A stretch of DNA of 64,000 nucleotides from Macrosoma leucophasiata (lineage: Eukaryota; Arthropoda; Insecta; Lepidoptera; Hedylidae), in assembly GCA_036365455.1 (NCBI GenBank), contig JAWQUS010000008.1:21869501-21933500 (forward strand), in the 5' to 3' direction. Positions 11,359-21,698 of the stretch are shown one piece after another; the stretch's first letter is position 1; the number at the start of each line of letters is the position of its first letter. The translations under genes and the position numbers were made by a program. A model generated the notes under the pieces. That model searched no databases, had not been told where the DNA came from, and worked only from the letters and a program-made list of their open reading frames with translations.

Positions 11359-11759
11359 ACATGTGTTTATGTGATTGTTTCATCAATGCAAACTCACGGT
11401 AACGATATTGCGTTGTGTGATTTGAGATACTCAAACGTTGTGTGTCATTAATTGAAGCGTTTTGATTTTCTCATGATTACTTATAATTCCCACGAGCCGT
11501 TGGTACTTGTTGTATAAGTGGTAAAAAAAAGAACAAGAGTTTTGAACTGTAGTTTTATAGGTATTTCCGAAGTTAAGTACTTAATACCTACTGCTGTTTA
11601 ATTTTAATATATATTGTGAATCTACATAAGTAGTTATATAATCTTAGAAATTTTCATCCATCTCAAAATGCCTTACTGGTTAAATATACTTCTTACACAC
11701 TAATCAATCGCTTACATCGACTAACTATATTAATATATTAAGTCCGAACAATCGTGGTG
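11359..11759. other. No recognised gene
   Basis: AT-rich, nothing assignable. Confidence 0.3.
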
Positions 11760-11912
11760 AAACCATTCCAATAGTGCGGTAGTAATTATATAATAATGCA
11801 GGATGGGCAGCAGCGTCCTGCGATTAAACTGCCGCTACTGCGATCGCCAATTTGCAGCCAAGCGTGGCGATTATGGCATACATCGACACCGCAGATGATT
11901 TTCGCACAACGA
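11760..11912. repeat. Family-G repeat fragment
   Basis: 'aaaccattccaatag', 'gggcagcagcg' and 'gcgattatggcatac' recur near 47560-47700 and, in reverse, around 36061-36160 and 37375-37615. This looks like a LINE 3' region, but the coding part is not present. Confidence 0.4.
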
Positions 11913-11974
11913 CACTTCGGTTGAAATAATGTTCCACGAATGACAAATATTTTTTGTTGATAATGTTTAAGTTT

Positions 11975-12333
11975 GAAGCGCGCATGGCCCCGCGGCAGGT
12001 GTAGATCGGAAGCGATCTACTCGGTTAAGCGATACAAGCGCGGTCAGGTGTGTGGCCGCTAGTGGTAAATTAAAATGCGCGTTTACGTTCTTCGGAGGGC
12101 ACGTTATCGGTCCCGGTTGCAATCGATAGATAGCAGTTGTTAAACCTTGTCCGAGGCCTTATGGGAATGGGATGGTTTGAAAACATCCGACAGCGGGTTG
12201 ACTTCTAACCCTTATCTCCACCAACCTGCATTGGAGCAGAATGGTGGAGTAAGATCCAGGCCTCCTCCTAAGAAGGGGAGAGACTCGTGTCCAACAGTGG
12301 GACGCATCAAGGGTTGCCATTATTAAGCTTCCA
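11975..12333 (-). mobile_element. Element D, near full-length
   Basis: Runs from 'gcgcgcatggccccgcgg' to 'gtgggacgcatcaagggttgccattatt'. Other copies are at 22998-23365, 26912-27117, 59177-59366 and 60207-60490, plus a foldback version at 35485-35836. No coding capacity. It lies only about 75 bp downstream (in gene sense) of the SH2 exon's donor site. Confidence 0.65.
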
Positions 12334-12409
12334 GGGTCCATTGTGAAGGCCTTACATTTGACAATAACTTCAAGAAATATTTTGTTTCAACCGAACCTTA
12401 GAAACATAC

Positions 12410-12572
12410 CTGACGTCTGATCATGACGTGGCTGACACGGCCTCGAACCCGCACCGAGAGCACGTACTCGCCGGGGTGCGACTGCGACTCGCGCACCAAG
12501 AAGGAACCGTTCCTGCCCTTCTCCATTATCAGGTTCTCCGCTTCCTTCGCTGACATTATGCCATGAAACCAC
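12410..12572 (-). CDS. csw: Corkscrew/SHP2-type tyrosine phosphatase: exon for the C-terminal SH2 domain
   Basis: Internal exon of 163 bp. On the minus strand, acceptor 'tttgttacag' precedes G-TGG-TTT-CAT and donor CAG|GTATGT ends it, so it enters in phase 2 and leaves in phase 0. The 54 complete codons read '[14 protein letters not shown]', then '[20 protein letters not shown]', then '[10 protein letters not shown]'. This is an SH2 fold up to strand D. The FLVRES motif supplies the phosphotyrosine-binding Arg, and '[11 protein letters not shown]' plus 'HVMIR' match the second SH2 of SHP2 (PTPN11)/Drosophila corkscrew much better than the first SH2 or other SH2 families I recall. In that family the two SH2 domains gate a cytoplasmic tyrosine phosphatase that relays receptor tyrosine kinase signals to Ras. 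I found no N-SH2 or phosphatase exon in the window, so the gene must have long introns or extend past the window. A lone captured exon cannot be excluded. Confidence 0.88.
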
Positions 12573-13325
12573 CTGTAACAAAAATTAATGATTAAGTACT
12601 GTATTAAAATTTTACCAAGTACCGTCGGGTAGTCGGCAAGTCGGGTAGTAGAAGCAATTGTCCTTATTGCAAAATGTTATAAAAAAATACTTCATGAGTG
12701 ATGTTAACGAATATTACTAGAATATACGACTATTTAATCGTAGCAATATAGAGTAACACCCAAATTCTAAGTCGTAACCTCGACCTTACTTTACTCAACC
12801 TCACTCAATAGATTTGCTAACTAATAACGTCAACTCGACATTCTGCTTCTGTTTGAGGTAAGAAAGCAATTGTCAAACTCCAAGGTACCTGAAGACCTAC
12901 CTTGAAGTTTCGAAGAGTGTTTACGTTTACGCCATATTCTTGCGCTCAATAAGTTTTTCGTGTCGGAACTGTCTGGAAATGTTTTTAAATATCATATTTT
13001 TCTATAAAAATGGATTATTAAGACTGTGAATATATGACACATGGGTTACTGTTAAAATACAACTAAGAATATGGATTACGAGGATTTACGAGGCGTCCTC
13101 ATAAAGTGTCCTCAGCTGAGTGTGAGTCAAGGAATGTTTCGAGTAACGTCTTAGAATATGGGAGAGAAAGCTGCGTTGTGTCGTCGATGGGGTGTAAGTA
13201 TTTTTTCTCATTTATCAACTCATAATAGGATGTTGTCCGAACATAGATGTGTGCAGTGTATCAAATTTCCCAAGTGACAGCTGTGACGACTTCTTATTGA
13301 ACTACATGTACAGTGCTCAACAATA
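12573..13325. other. Intron-like sequence upstream of the SH2 exon
   Basis: No further exon recognised. AT-rich unique-looking sequence. Confidence 0.3.
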
Positions 13326-13552
13326 AATATTGCACATCGAGCCTAGGAAAGAGACTTCGGCTTATTCGGATCTATAGAGCGTATCTCTTTCGCACCGTAC
13401 TTAATTGAAGTTAGTCGATCATTTTGATCAAGTTTTGACCAATACCGGACTGTCAGTGCTTACGTAGGCAGTGTGCAACAGAGATAACGCTCTACGAAGT
13501 CGAAACGAGCCGATCGTCTCTTCCACATGCCCGATGTGCAATATTAATTGTG
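13326..13552. mobile_element. MITE-H, Harbinger-like, complete
   Basis: Termini are inverted copies of about 70 bp: left 'atattgcacatcgagcct...gagac', right 'gtctcttcc...cccgatgtgcaatat'. It is flanked by TAA on both sides, as expected of PIF/Harbinger elements. Inner arms also pair ('agagcgtatctctt' with 'gagataacgctct'). Non-coding. Confidence 0.65.
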
Positions 13553-13569
13553 GAGTTCTGTAACTTATA

Positions 13570-13760
13570 ATTCATCATCATCATCAGCCGAAAGACGTCC
13601 ACAGCTTGACAAAGCCTTCCCTAAAGACGCTTACAACAGTGGTATGAGTCATTCATCGTCAACCGATGACTAAAGCGAAAGTTGCATCATCCCTAATCGC
13701 ATATGTCATAAGTTTCGCTCCGCAAAGCCCTAAGCCGAGATTCGGACCCACAGTAGGAGT
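13570..13760 (-). repeat. LINE 3' end fragment with (ATG)n tail
   Basis: 'catcatcatcatcagccgaaagacgtccac' at the plus-strand left end is the reverse complement of a '...gtggacgtctttcggctgatgatgatg' LINE terminus. Related ends are at 22697, 36958, 37143 and about 47738. Confidence 0.5.
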
Positions 13761-13780
13761 CGCCCTTAGGCAGTTGCGCT

Positions 13781-14494
13781 AACTTTTATTTAGACTGAGA
13801 GCGCCCTCTGCTCTCGCCAATTGCCCGGTGAAGTAGACAACTGATATCTCGAGACGTGCCGCCTTAACCAATATTAATAAATAACTTTTATTTAGGTTGA
13901 GAGTGCCCTCTGCTCTCGCCGATTGCCCGGGAAATAGACTAGTGCCATCTCGAGACGTGCCGCCTAAACCAAAATTAATAAATAACTTTTATTTAGGCTG
14001 AGAGCGCTATCCGCTCTCGCCAATTCCCCGGTGAAGTAAACTACTGCCATCTCTAGACGTGCAGCCTAAACCAAAATTACGTAACTTCACGTCTGTAATC
14101 CCCGAAGGGGTAGGCAGAGGTAAATGCATGCATTGAAGCATACATGCAAACACCCACGATTCGCCGGTTACGTTTTGACCCATGTAACAGGTGGCGAGCC
14201 TGTTGCCATCTCCGGGCACATTACCAAACTCCGAGGTACTGGGAAACTTCCAGAAAATGGAAAAAGCCCAATAAAACTGGAGATAAAGGATTTTAAACCG
14301 TTATTTCTGATAGTCCCCGACCTGGGAATCGAACCCAGGACCTCCAGCGTAGTAGTAGTGGCCTGCTACCACTAGGCTTCTGGGGCAGTTAATTAATAAA
14401 CTTTTATTAAGGCTGAGAGCACCCTCTGCTCTCGCTGATTGTCGGTGAAGTAGACTAGTGCCATCTCGAGACGTGCCGCCAAAATTATTGAGCG
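13781..14494. repeat. Tandem repeat, 4 units of about 101 bp, interrupted by a SINE
   Basis: Units start with 'aacttttattta(g/a)g' at 13781, 13883, 13984 and 14399 and contain 'ccctctgctctcgcc' and 'catctcgagacgtgccgcc'. Units 1-3 are contiguous (102 and 101 bp). Unit 4 is displaced by a SINE-T of about 313 bp at 14082-14394; removing it restores a spacing of about 100 bp. A lone diverged unit sits at about 22795-22870. Confidence 0.75.
14082..14394 (-). repeat. SINE-T copy inside the tandem array
   Basis: Complete copy. On the minus strand the tRNA-like head has 'tagtggtagcagg' and 'gggttcgattcccagg'. The body follows, ending 'ggggattacagacgtgaag'. The well-preserved B-box makes this one of the younger copies. 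Confidence 0.8.
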
Positions 14495-14499
14495 CAACT

Positions 14500-15251
14500 T
14501 CAAAAAATTAAATTAAAAATTCATTTAATCACTTGGAATTAACCATTATTTTTTGTGATAGGTCAAATTACAAATAAATTAAAGCAAATAACAACAGATA
14601 GGTACGCCGATTAATAAACAAAGTAAACCTTAAAAATAAAATAAATAATGGTTCTAACTAAAATAGGTATCAACAGAATGTTCCATACTCTCTTTTACAA
14701 ACGGCAAAAATATTTATAATATATAATTTTTATAAACTAAATAAATAAAATTTTTATTCCCTGGCAGAGTTCTTAACGGTGTATGACCCCAGAATTTAAT
14801 CAAAACCACAAACAATCTTCATACCTACCTTTTGGATAACATGTACCTGGAACTCTCCACGTAAACCCGCTAATGATATGCTAACCACATGACAAGATTC
14901 TATCGCTGGTGTTACTTTGCGCATGCACAATCTGCTTTGAATATATTTAGATAAACGAAAGATCAATTCAAAGACATTGCTCACATATATCGCATACGTG
15001 ATACGTTCTAGAAGCATGTCTTTATAAATTTAATGTGCAAACTATTGTAACAAATAAGGAAGGAACATAATCTGTTTTGTTGACACTGCTTTTCAAGATT
15101 GAAAAGGTCTGATTTCTGCTCGGATTTGTGTAAAGGTTTTAGCTCATATAATCGCTATAGGAATTAGAGAATTAGAAATTAAAATTAAAAGTTGTATTTT
15201 CATTAAAAGTAGAGCTTTGTTTGAAAAAAAAACGCCGTAAGCGTAGTTCTT
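14500..15251. other. No recognised gene
   Basis: AT-rich. The minus-strand frame at 14796-15017 has no recognisable motif or splice context. Confidence 0.3.
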
Positions 15252-15447
15252 ATAGGTTAGGATCCCACTGCAGAATCATTTCGCTCATCCAAATATGCTG
15301 CAAACCTGATTTTTACCTGATTTTACCCAAATTTTGATAGGCAACCTAGTGGATATTTATTCTCTAGATTACAAATATGCGTAAAAATTATAGTTTGCAG
15401 CATATCTGGATGAACGAAATGATTTTGCAGTGGGATCCTGACCTATT
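15252..15447. mobile_element. MITE with inverted repeats of about 47 bp
   Basis: Left 'ataggttaggatcccactgc' and right 'gcagtgggatcctgacctat' are inverted. Pairing continues through 'catttcg(c/t)tcatcca' to 'tatgctgcaaac'. A 'ta' or 'taat' flank suggests a TA-type target. It has no coding capacity. An end fragment of the same family is at 8806-8843. Confidence 0.65.
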
Positions 15448-15606
15448 AATGATAGTTATAATTGTCATTTCTACAACTCATCATATCATATTAACCTAAC
15501 GCAACATATTAGCTGTAATCGAGACAACTGATTGTTCTTAACCAATCCTAGGGGACACCAGGATGAGATGTCGTAAAGCAGAAAAGTCTGCAGGAAGAAC
15601 AATTTA

Positions 15607-15848
15607 TTGGTGATAGAGTTCCAGAGCTCCAGAGCGTAGTTGTAGCAACCGCACTACCTAATCTATCTACCGTCAAATGGTAGAGTTGGCCCCGTAATAA
15701 GTAGATACTTAACAAATTAAGTCTCAGAGGGGCAACTTGTCTCCATTTGCACCTCTGGTTTTTGTGTAGAGGTCTATAGGTTGAAGTCATCACTTAATAT
15801 CTATGTGAACTGCATTCTTGTTTGCCACATTCGTTACATAAAAAAGTC
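15607..15848 (+). repeat. SINE-A copy, internally deleted
   Basis: Starts 'ttggtgatagagttcc' and ends 'gtttgccacattcgttacataaaaaa'. The middle from the 'gtgttcagcactatcg' block is missing. Confidence 0.65.
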
Positions 15849-15869
15849 CTGCTAAAACCGGAAAATGTA

Positions 15870-16182
15870 GTATAGTACGTAACTGCACGCCTGTAATCCC
15901 CGAAGGTGTAGGCAGAGGTAAATGCATTCAAGCATACATGCAAACACCCACGACTCGCCGGATACGTTTGGCCCATGTAAGAGGTGGCGAACCTGTTGCC
16001 ATCTACGGGCACATTACCAAACTCCGAGGTACTGGGAAACTCCCAGAAAATGGAAATTTCCAATAGAACCAGAGATAAACGATTTAAAACCGTTATCTCT
16101 GATAGTTCCGACCCGGGAATTGAACCCAGGACCCCCAGCGTAGTAGTAGTGGCCTGCTACCACTACGCTACTGAGGCAATTA
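15870..16182 (-). repeat. SINE-T copy
   Basis: Complete, with a tRNA-like head on the minus strand ('tagcgtagtggtagcagg', 'gggttcaattcccggg'). It lies directly beside a SINE-A in opposite orientation. Confidence 0.78.
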
Positions 16183-16397
16183 AAGTAATATAGTAACGTT
16201 ATATAAAATTATATAGATATATACCTATCTCATAACATATTAATGCCTCACGTTTATGCTATGTCATATAAGTTAATGCAATATGGATGAACTGCTGTAT
16301 GTGTAGATTACCTATTTATAAATAATAATAAGCACGATAACATTCATAACTATTACTCAAAGTGTAATGTTATATGAACATAATTTGATAGCGCGTA

Positions 16398-16725
16398 AGG
16401 ATAAGGTTTAGATTCTAATGAGGCTAGTGAACTCGCCAAATTGTACCACTTGTGATAGGCTAGAGGATGTGTACCACATTGTGGTGGAGTGTGAACGGAG
16501 CGCTAATTTAAGGTCTTTAATATCTAAAGTCCACGGTGTAGATTTAAGGAATTTAGGTGAAATCCAAAGCATCTTAGCTGACCCTTTGAGTGATATTAGT
16601 AAAATGCTTTGTAATGGTATATGTAATATTATGAATTCTTGATTAGGCGACTTTAATAAGCAACCACGGGGCTGGCATAGTCGAACGACGACTCAAAGTC
16701 CCTAATAAATAATAGAATCAAAAAA
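16398..16725 (+). mobile_element. LINE C-terminal fragment (Jockey/R1-like)
   Basis: The frame at 16418-16642 contains 'CTTCDRLEDVYHIVVECE', a Cys-Cys-His-Cys knuckle typical of the C-terminus of Jockey/R1-clade LINE ORF2 proteins ('C..C...E...H...EC'). It ends in a stop, followed by 'aataaataatagaatc'. 5'-truncated and dead. Confidence 0.65.
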
Positions 16726-17499
16726 AAAGATTAGGTACTAATTGACCACTGACCACAGAGAAAAAATAATTTAGACCTTAGTGGCACGCGAAGCATTTTT
16801 GGTTTTGTCTGTATGCAAAACTATTTAATTTTGGATCTAAAAAAAAGACAACACATAGGTATGTTCTAAGGACCTTAAAAGGTAACACATGTGTTATAAG
16901 TATGGACCTAAAAAGGCAATTTTGCATTGACACCTCAGGTTTTCACACATAGATTTTTACAAAGAAAATATAATTACCTATTAGGTTTAGATGTTATAGT
17001 TACACTCTATATTCATTATCATAATATTTTTCTATCATTAAATAATCGATATCAAGAGTACCTTTCAAACCCATAAACCAAACTATGCATAATTTGTCTT
17101 AAAAAACTATTTGAATTTCAAAATTTCTGGAATGACAAAGGAAGAAGTGCTATTCATGCTCCGAAAAATATTATAAACGGTTTTTTGATTGGATTGGAAA
17201 CATATGAATAATACCTATCTTGTTATTTAGATTTCTGTGTACTTCTCTAGATATCAAAGTTTTTTTTTTAGATACAAGTATATTTGTCAAATTGCATGGT
17301 TGCCGTCTTCAAATAAGCCAATATTTTAAAGCGCAAAAAACGACACTTTATCTATCCTTTTTACCTCTGAGAGAAAGCTCTTCTTTTCACAATACATGGA
17401 TAAATAACGTATAAACAAATCCTCAAGTTGTACTTCATCGTATATATAAGACTGACGGAGTACCTATCTCAAACGCACAAATCGGTTCAATATTTTGGT
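16726..17499. other. No recognised gene
   Basis: AT-rich; no exon or bounded element seen. Confidence 0.3.
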
Positions 17500-18226
17500 T
17501 TAAGCTCCCGGATCCTCTGTTAACTCTATTCCGTACTTTTCGACCCTAGTTCTCCCCATTACCTCAAACAGAAATTTAAATTCCTAGGTGATTCTCATAA
17601 TCTTAATCTTCGCTCTTCGGATAGTTTAATTCTCAGTATGACTTCTCACCGTTCCGGTTTCATGTCCAGCTACACTGTCACTGCAACAAAACTCTGGAAT
17701 ATGCTACCCCCTTCCTGCAGGAAAGCTCCGAGTAAGGCTGCGTCTAGAGTTCGTAGGTTCTTCCTCAAATCATCGTCGGACTCTACCAACCCTTCAACTC
17801 ATCCGCTTTAATCATCATAATTTTCATCATCCTCTTCATCATAAATATCCTTTTAATCTTATTATTGAGTAGGTATTTGTATTTTTGTTTATCTCAATAA
17901 TAATATGTATGGTTGTATGTATATATATATGTGTGTGTATATATGTATACATATATATAATTTGTATTTATGTGTGCATTATCCTTGATATTTTATTTAT
18001 AATTATATGTATCCATTTATATTATATATTTATATATTTTTTTCTCTTTTTTTTTATTTTGCTATTAGTTTTTATTTCTAACTTTCAGTTTTTCTTCTGC
18101 ACCTTTTTGATAACTCTCTTAACTACCATAGGGTTGACTGGGAGATAATGCCATATGGCATTAAGTCCGCCATATGTACATATATTCCATGTGCATTAAA
18201 GATTAAATAAATAAATAAATAAATAA
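17500..18226 (+). mobile_element. LINE 3' end (Jockey-like) with (AAAT)n tail
   Basis: Plus-strand codons around 17630-17810 read 'SYTVTATKLWNMLP' then 'APSKAASRVRRFF', the usual C-terminal tail of Jockey-type ORF2 ('..LWN.LP...R.A.S...F...'). A long 3' UTR follows, with an AT/GT microsatellite at 17910-17965. It ends 'gcattaagtccgccatatg' and then taaataaataaataaa at 18206-18226. A related 3' UTR scrap is at 50987-51090. Confidence 0.7.
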
Positions 18227-18263
18227 GCTTACTGAATTTAACTCTTGATTATTATATAATACT

Positions 18264-18600
18264 AGCTGTGCCCCGCGACTTTGTCCGCGTGAGAATTTAT
18301 GATTGTTCAGTACTTACTCGGACAAAGTCGTTCGCGCAGCTAGTATAAAAGTAGCCTAAGTTACTCCTTATTACATAAGCTATCTGCCAGTGAAAGTCCC
18401 GTCAAAATCGGTCCAGCCGTTCCCGAGATTAGCCGGAACAAACAGACAGACAGACAGACAAAAATGGTAAAAATTGTTGTTTTTGGTATATGTACCGTGT
18501 AGACATACATGTGCATTTGGTATAAATCGGTTATTTTTATATTACAAACAGACACTCCAATTTTATTTATTTGTATAGATATAGATATTGTTTAAGATAT
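18264..18600 (+). repeat. Element E (hairpin-headed retroelement) copy
   Basis: Begins with an inverted repeat: 'actagctgtgccccgcgac' pairs with the region ending 'cgcgcagctagt', arms of about 32 bp, loop of about 19. It continues 'aaaagtagcctaagttactc', 'gtgaaagtcccgtcaaaatc' and a (GACA)n run. Other copies are at 44450-45625 (inverted, with an expanded interior) and 46656-46850. Confidence 0.65.
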
Positions 18601-19461
18601 GTACATATGTGTGTGTACTACCCAACAGTTGCAAAGTAGGTATTTGCCTTTATTAGACCAGTACCTACCTAGCATCAAGCTCGACATTTTCTTGCGAAAA
18701 AAAAACTGAACAACTAACTCCCACTTATTACAACCACATTACAACAAACGAGTAAATTATCCTTAGTCTGTCGTGTTTATGAATTCAGAATAAAAACAAT
18801 GAGAATCACAGCAATTATAGGTGACATGTTAAATACATCAACACAAGTCTATTGTTTAAATCGATTTGTAGTAAGTACAAATACCCAAGGCTTCGAGTTG
18901 TGTCAGACAAGGAACAAGTCAGAATGGTGTAATGGGATGCCATTTTGCATTGCCTTGCATTATAACCACGTTGAAAGCGTATCTGGATTTCCCCGGCTGC
19001 AGAAAGTAGGATACAAGAAATGACGGTCATTGCGAGATTATAGTGTGTGTGTCAGAAGCGAGATATTTGATTTGAAGCTCATTTTTGACCAGTAATTTGC
19101 CTCGCCGAGTAATTCAATGAATTAACGGAAATAATTGAGGTCGATGGACTTTATTCGTAAGTAAACAATCTGTAGTTGTTAGTTGTTGAATATTTATTTA
19201 AATTTAACTATTTTGTAGGTCTATTGACTCTACAACACTTGTTCATATGTAAAAATATATCTATTTTGACGACCTCTTTTTAATCATTTCATCCATCCAT
19301 TTTTTAAGACGGTTAAAATAAAAAAGGAACAATACACACGTTTCTTTACCTATGTACTCTGTGTCATAGCCGGGACGTCATTAGCACAAAGCACACCACA
19401 AATACCTTTAATGTATATTCTATTTCATATAATCTCAGCTGTCATAAACTCTGCCTGGTTT
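18601..19461. other. No recognised gene
   Basis: AT-rich with no exon signature. Overlapping frames at 18799-19030 on both strands lack recognisable motifs. Confidence 0.3.
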
Positions 19462-19883
19462 TTTTTTTTTTTTTTGTTATTATGGCATCGCTATTACGCA
19501 TATTGCCAGTGTCAAGTAAAACGATATTTCATATTTATATAAGCAACGTAAAAGTTAGTATAATATAGTCATCAAGTATAATATGTAAGTATAAAGTATA
19601 TAAGTTATCAAGTATAATATGTCAGTCAAGTGAGTTACAATCAAGTTATTCGAGTAAAGCGATGGCTACTTTACCAGAACATTTACAATGTAGTTTTGGA
19701 GACAACCTGAAAGGTCGTATTTTCGCACTGTTATTCTATTTCACTATACACGGGCACTGTAATAAACCTATATCAAACAAAATGCCACCAATTTTATTCA
19801 ATATAACTTAAAAATACACCAAGAAAGTGAAATAAAATAAGAGCACTATACGCCTCTTTCAAGGTTCCCGCCAAAACTCCGAT
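19462..19883 (-). repeat. SINE-B copy with target-site duplication
   Basis: Minus-strand copy from '...aaggttcccgccaaaact' back to a T17 run (its A tail). It is flanked by 'ctctgcctggtt' at 19449 and 'cttctgcctggtt' at 19884, a duplication of about 12 bp. It carries extra 'aagtataatatgtaagtataaag'-type repeats near 19570-19625. Confidence 0.7.
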
Positions 19884-20054
19884 CTTCTGCCTGGTTATTT
19901 TATTATTAATTTATTCATGACCATAGATACAGAGTCTTTCAGTCGTATACATATTGAATTTCACATTTCTTTAAATTAATGAATATCCATATGAAGATGA
20001 CGATGATTAAATGCTTCCATGAGGAATATGATGAGATGATGGGATGGCTTCAGT

Positions 20055-20274
20055 AAAGCGATGGGGACTTTACTAGGAGTTTTATGAAGTTTTGGAGGCA
20101 ATACGAAAAATCACTTTTCACTTCATAATATCACTTTCTTACACTCGTGAACATAATCGAATGTTTTATGATAAAAATCCCACCATTTTTACACATAAAA
20201 ACGCGACTATACACAAATTTCGAAAATAATATCACGCAGCGACACAGCTCTTTTCCGGGTTCCCGCCAAAACTC
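20055..20274 (-). repeat. Diverged SINE-B relative
   Basis: Shares 'aaagcgatggggactttac', 'gaagttttggaggcaa' and the terminal 'ggttcccgccaaaactct' with SINE-B, but the centre differs. The flank 'ctctgcctggc' echoes the flanks of the neighbouring copy. Confidence 0.5.
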
Positions 20275-20651
20275 TACTCTGCCTGGCATTATGTTTTGTT
20301 GCACTTTCGATTAACCGTGACTTGAGAGTTATTTTTTCTTTTTTTTTTTGACATAAGCTATTTATATTATTTAGGTATAATATTATATAATTTTCAATTC
20401 ATTCTACCTACACTGTGAGAAATAAAAACTTAGATTGTCATTGTTTGAGTTCGCAGTAAACGTAGACATGGTAGATATTAAATATCTTTTAAACCCACCT
20501 GAAAGACAGAGAGAGTTTGCAACTCATGTAAAATTATTCAGTAGGCATTATATGTTTTTTAGTTTTCAGGTTGACGGATTTCCTCATAATTTGACAGATA
20601 ATTTTGAAGTTAACTTTAACGTTAACCAGCGCAGCTCTGCCTCTAAGCCTA

Positions 20652-20790
20652 GGTTGCGCCACAACATTTGTTAAAGTTAAAGTTGTTATAACATTTCACA
20701 TCCTGCTCTATCTTTAACAGATTTCTTTAAGTTAGAGAAGGATGTGAAATGTTTACACATCTTAGTGCAACCCAGGCTAATAAAGTTAAA
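20652..20790. repeat. Palindromic MITE-like relic
   Basis: 'cctaggttgcgcc' pairs with 'tgcaacccaggc', and inside it 'aacatttcacatcct' pairs with 'aggatgtgaaatgtt'. Nested inverted repeats around a short centre, with no coding content. Confidence 0.5.
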
Positions 20791-20962
20791 TGACGTCATT
20801 TAACAACTGTCAAATGGAGCAACTATTTTTTTAGCTTAACCCAGACTTTAACAAATTTGATAAAGTAAAAGTAAAATGATGCAACCCAGCCAGGGAGAAC
20901 TTTTTTTCTAAAGTTTGTGAGTCGAAACATTGAATAATATACAAAAAAAAAATTGTAATAGG

Positions 20963-21283
20963 TGTTTTGGCAGTAACCTTGCAAGAGGCGTGTGGTGCTC
21001 TTATTTTATTTCATTTTCTTGGTGTATTTAGGAGTTTTAATTAATAAAATTGATGGCATTTTGTTTGATATAAGTTTATTAGGTTGCCTCCAAAACTTCA
21101 TTAAAAATGTTCTGGTAAAGTAGCCATCGCTTTACTAAAATTACTGACTGTGACTCTGACTGACTTATTGATAATTGACCGACTGACTCTTACTTTTACG
21201 CTGCTACTACAGACGAATACGAAATATCGTTTTACTTGACACTGACAATAAGCGTAACAGCGATGCCATTATATTAAAAAAAA
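20963..21283 (+). repeat. SINE-B copy
   Basis: Starts 'tgttttggcagtaacc' and ends in an A9 run. It has a deletion of the 'ttacagtgcccgtgtatag' block relative to 8879-9252. Confidence 0.65.
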
Positions 21284-21698
21284 ACGTAATATGCATATAA
21301 GAATAGGAAAAGAATTCAAGAATACGAAAATCTTCAATACAATTTAGTAGTGAATTTTGAGCATGAATGCAAATTAGAGAGTTAAATCCTTCAAGGATCG
21401 TACGGCCACCGGCGGCGAGACACAATTGAATTTCAATTGTCATATTTTTCTCGTGTCTGGAGAGATTAAGGAAGACAGTTACGCTTACGACGGATATTAA
21501 ACTTAAATCTTATTTTATAGACTATTAGATACAAAATACGGTGGTGTTGAAGTTGATTGTTTTAATTTACATCTCGCAAGTGAAGGTGAAGTCAATCAAA
21601 CTCGTTCAGTCTACTCCCGGACAATGTCCTACACGGCCTTTGCAACAGCTCATGAGATAATTCTTAAAATTAAATAGCACTGATGATATGAATAGTGT
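21284..21698. other. No recognised gene
   Basis: Nothing assignable. Confidence 0.3.

Noticed and set aside
13326..13552. A Harbinger transposase gene
   Set aside because: Only non-coding inverted-repeat elements are present; no transposase or Myb-like frame was found.
17885..18148. An 87-codon plus-strand open frame
   Set aside because: It is a low-complexity translation of an AT/GT microsatellite in a LINE 3' UTR.
20435..20674. A 79-codon plus-strand frame
   Set aside because: No recognisable domain. It runs into a palindromic MITE-like relic.
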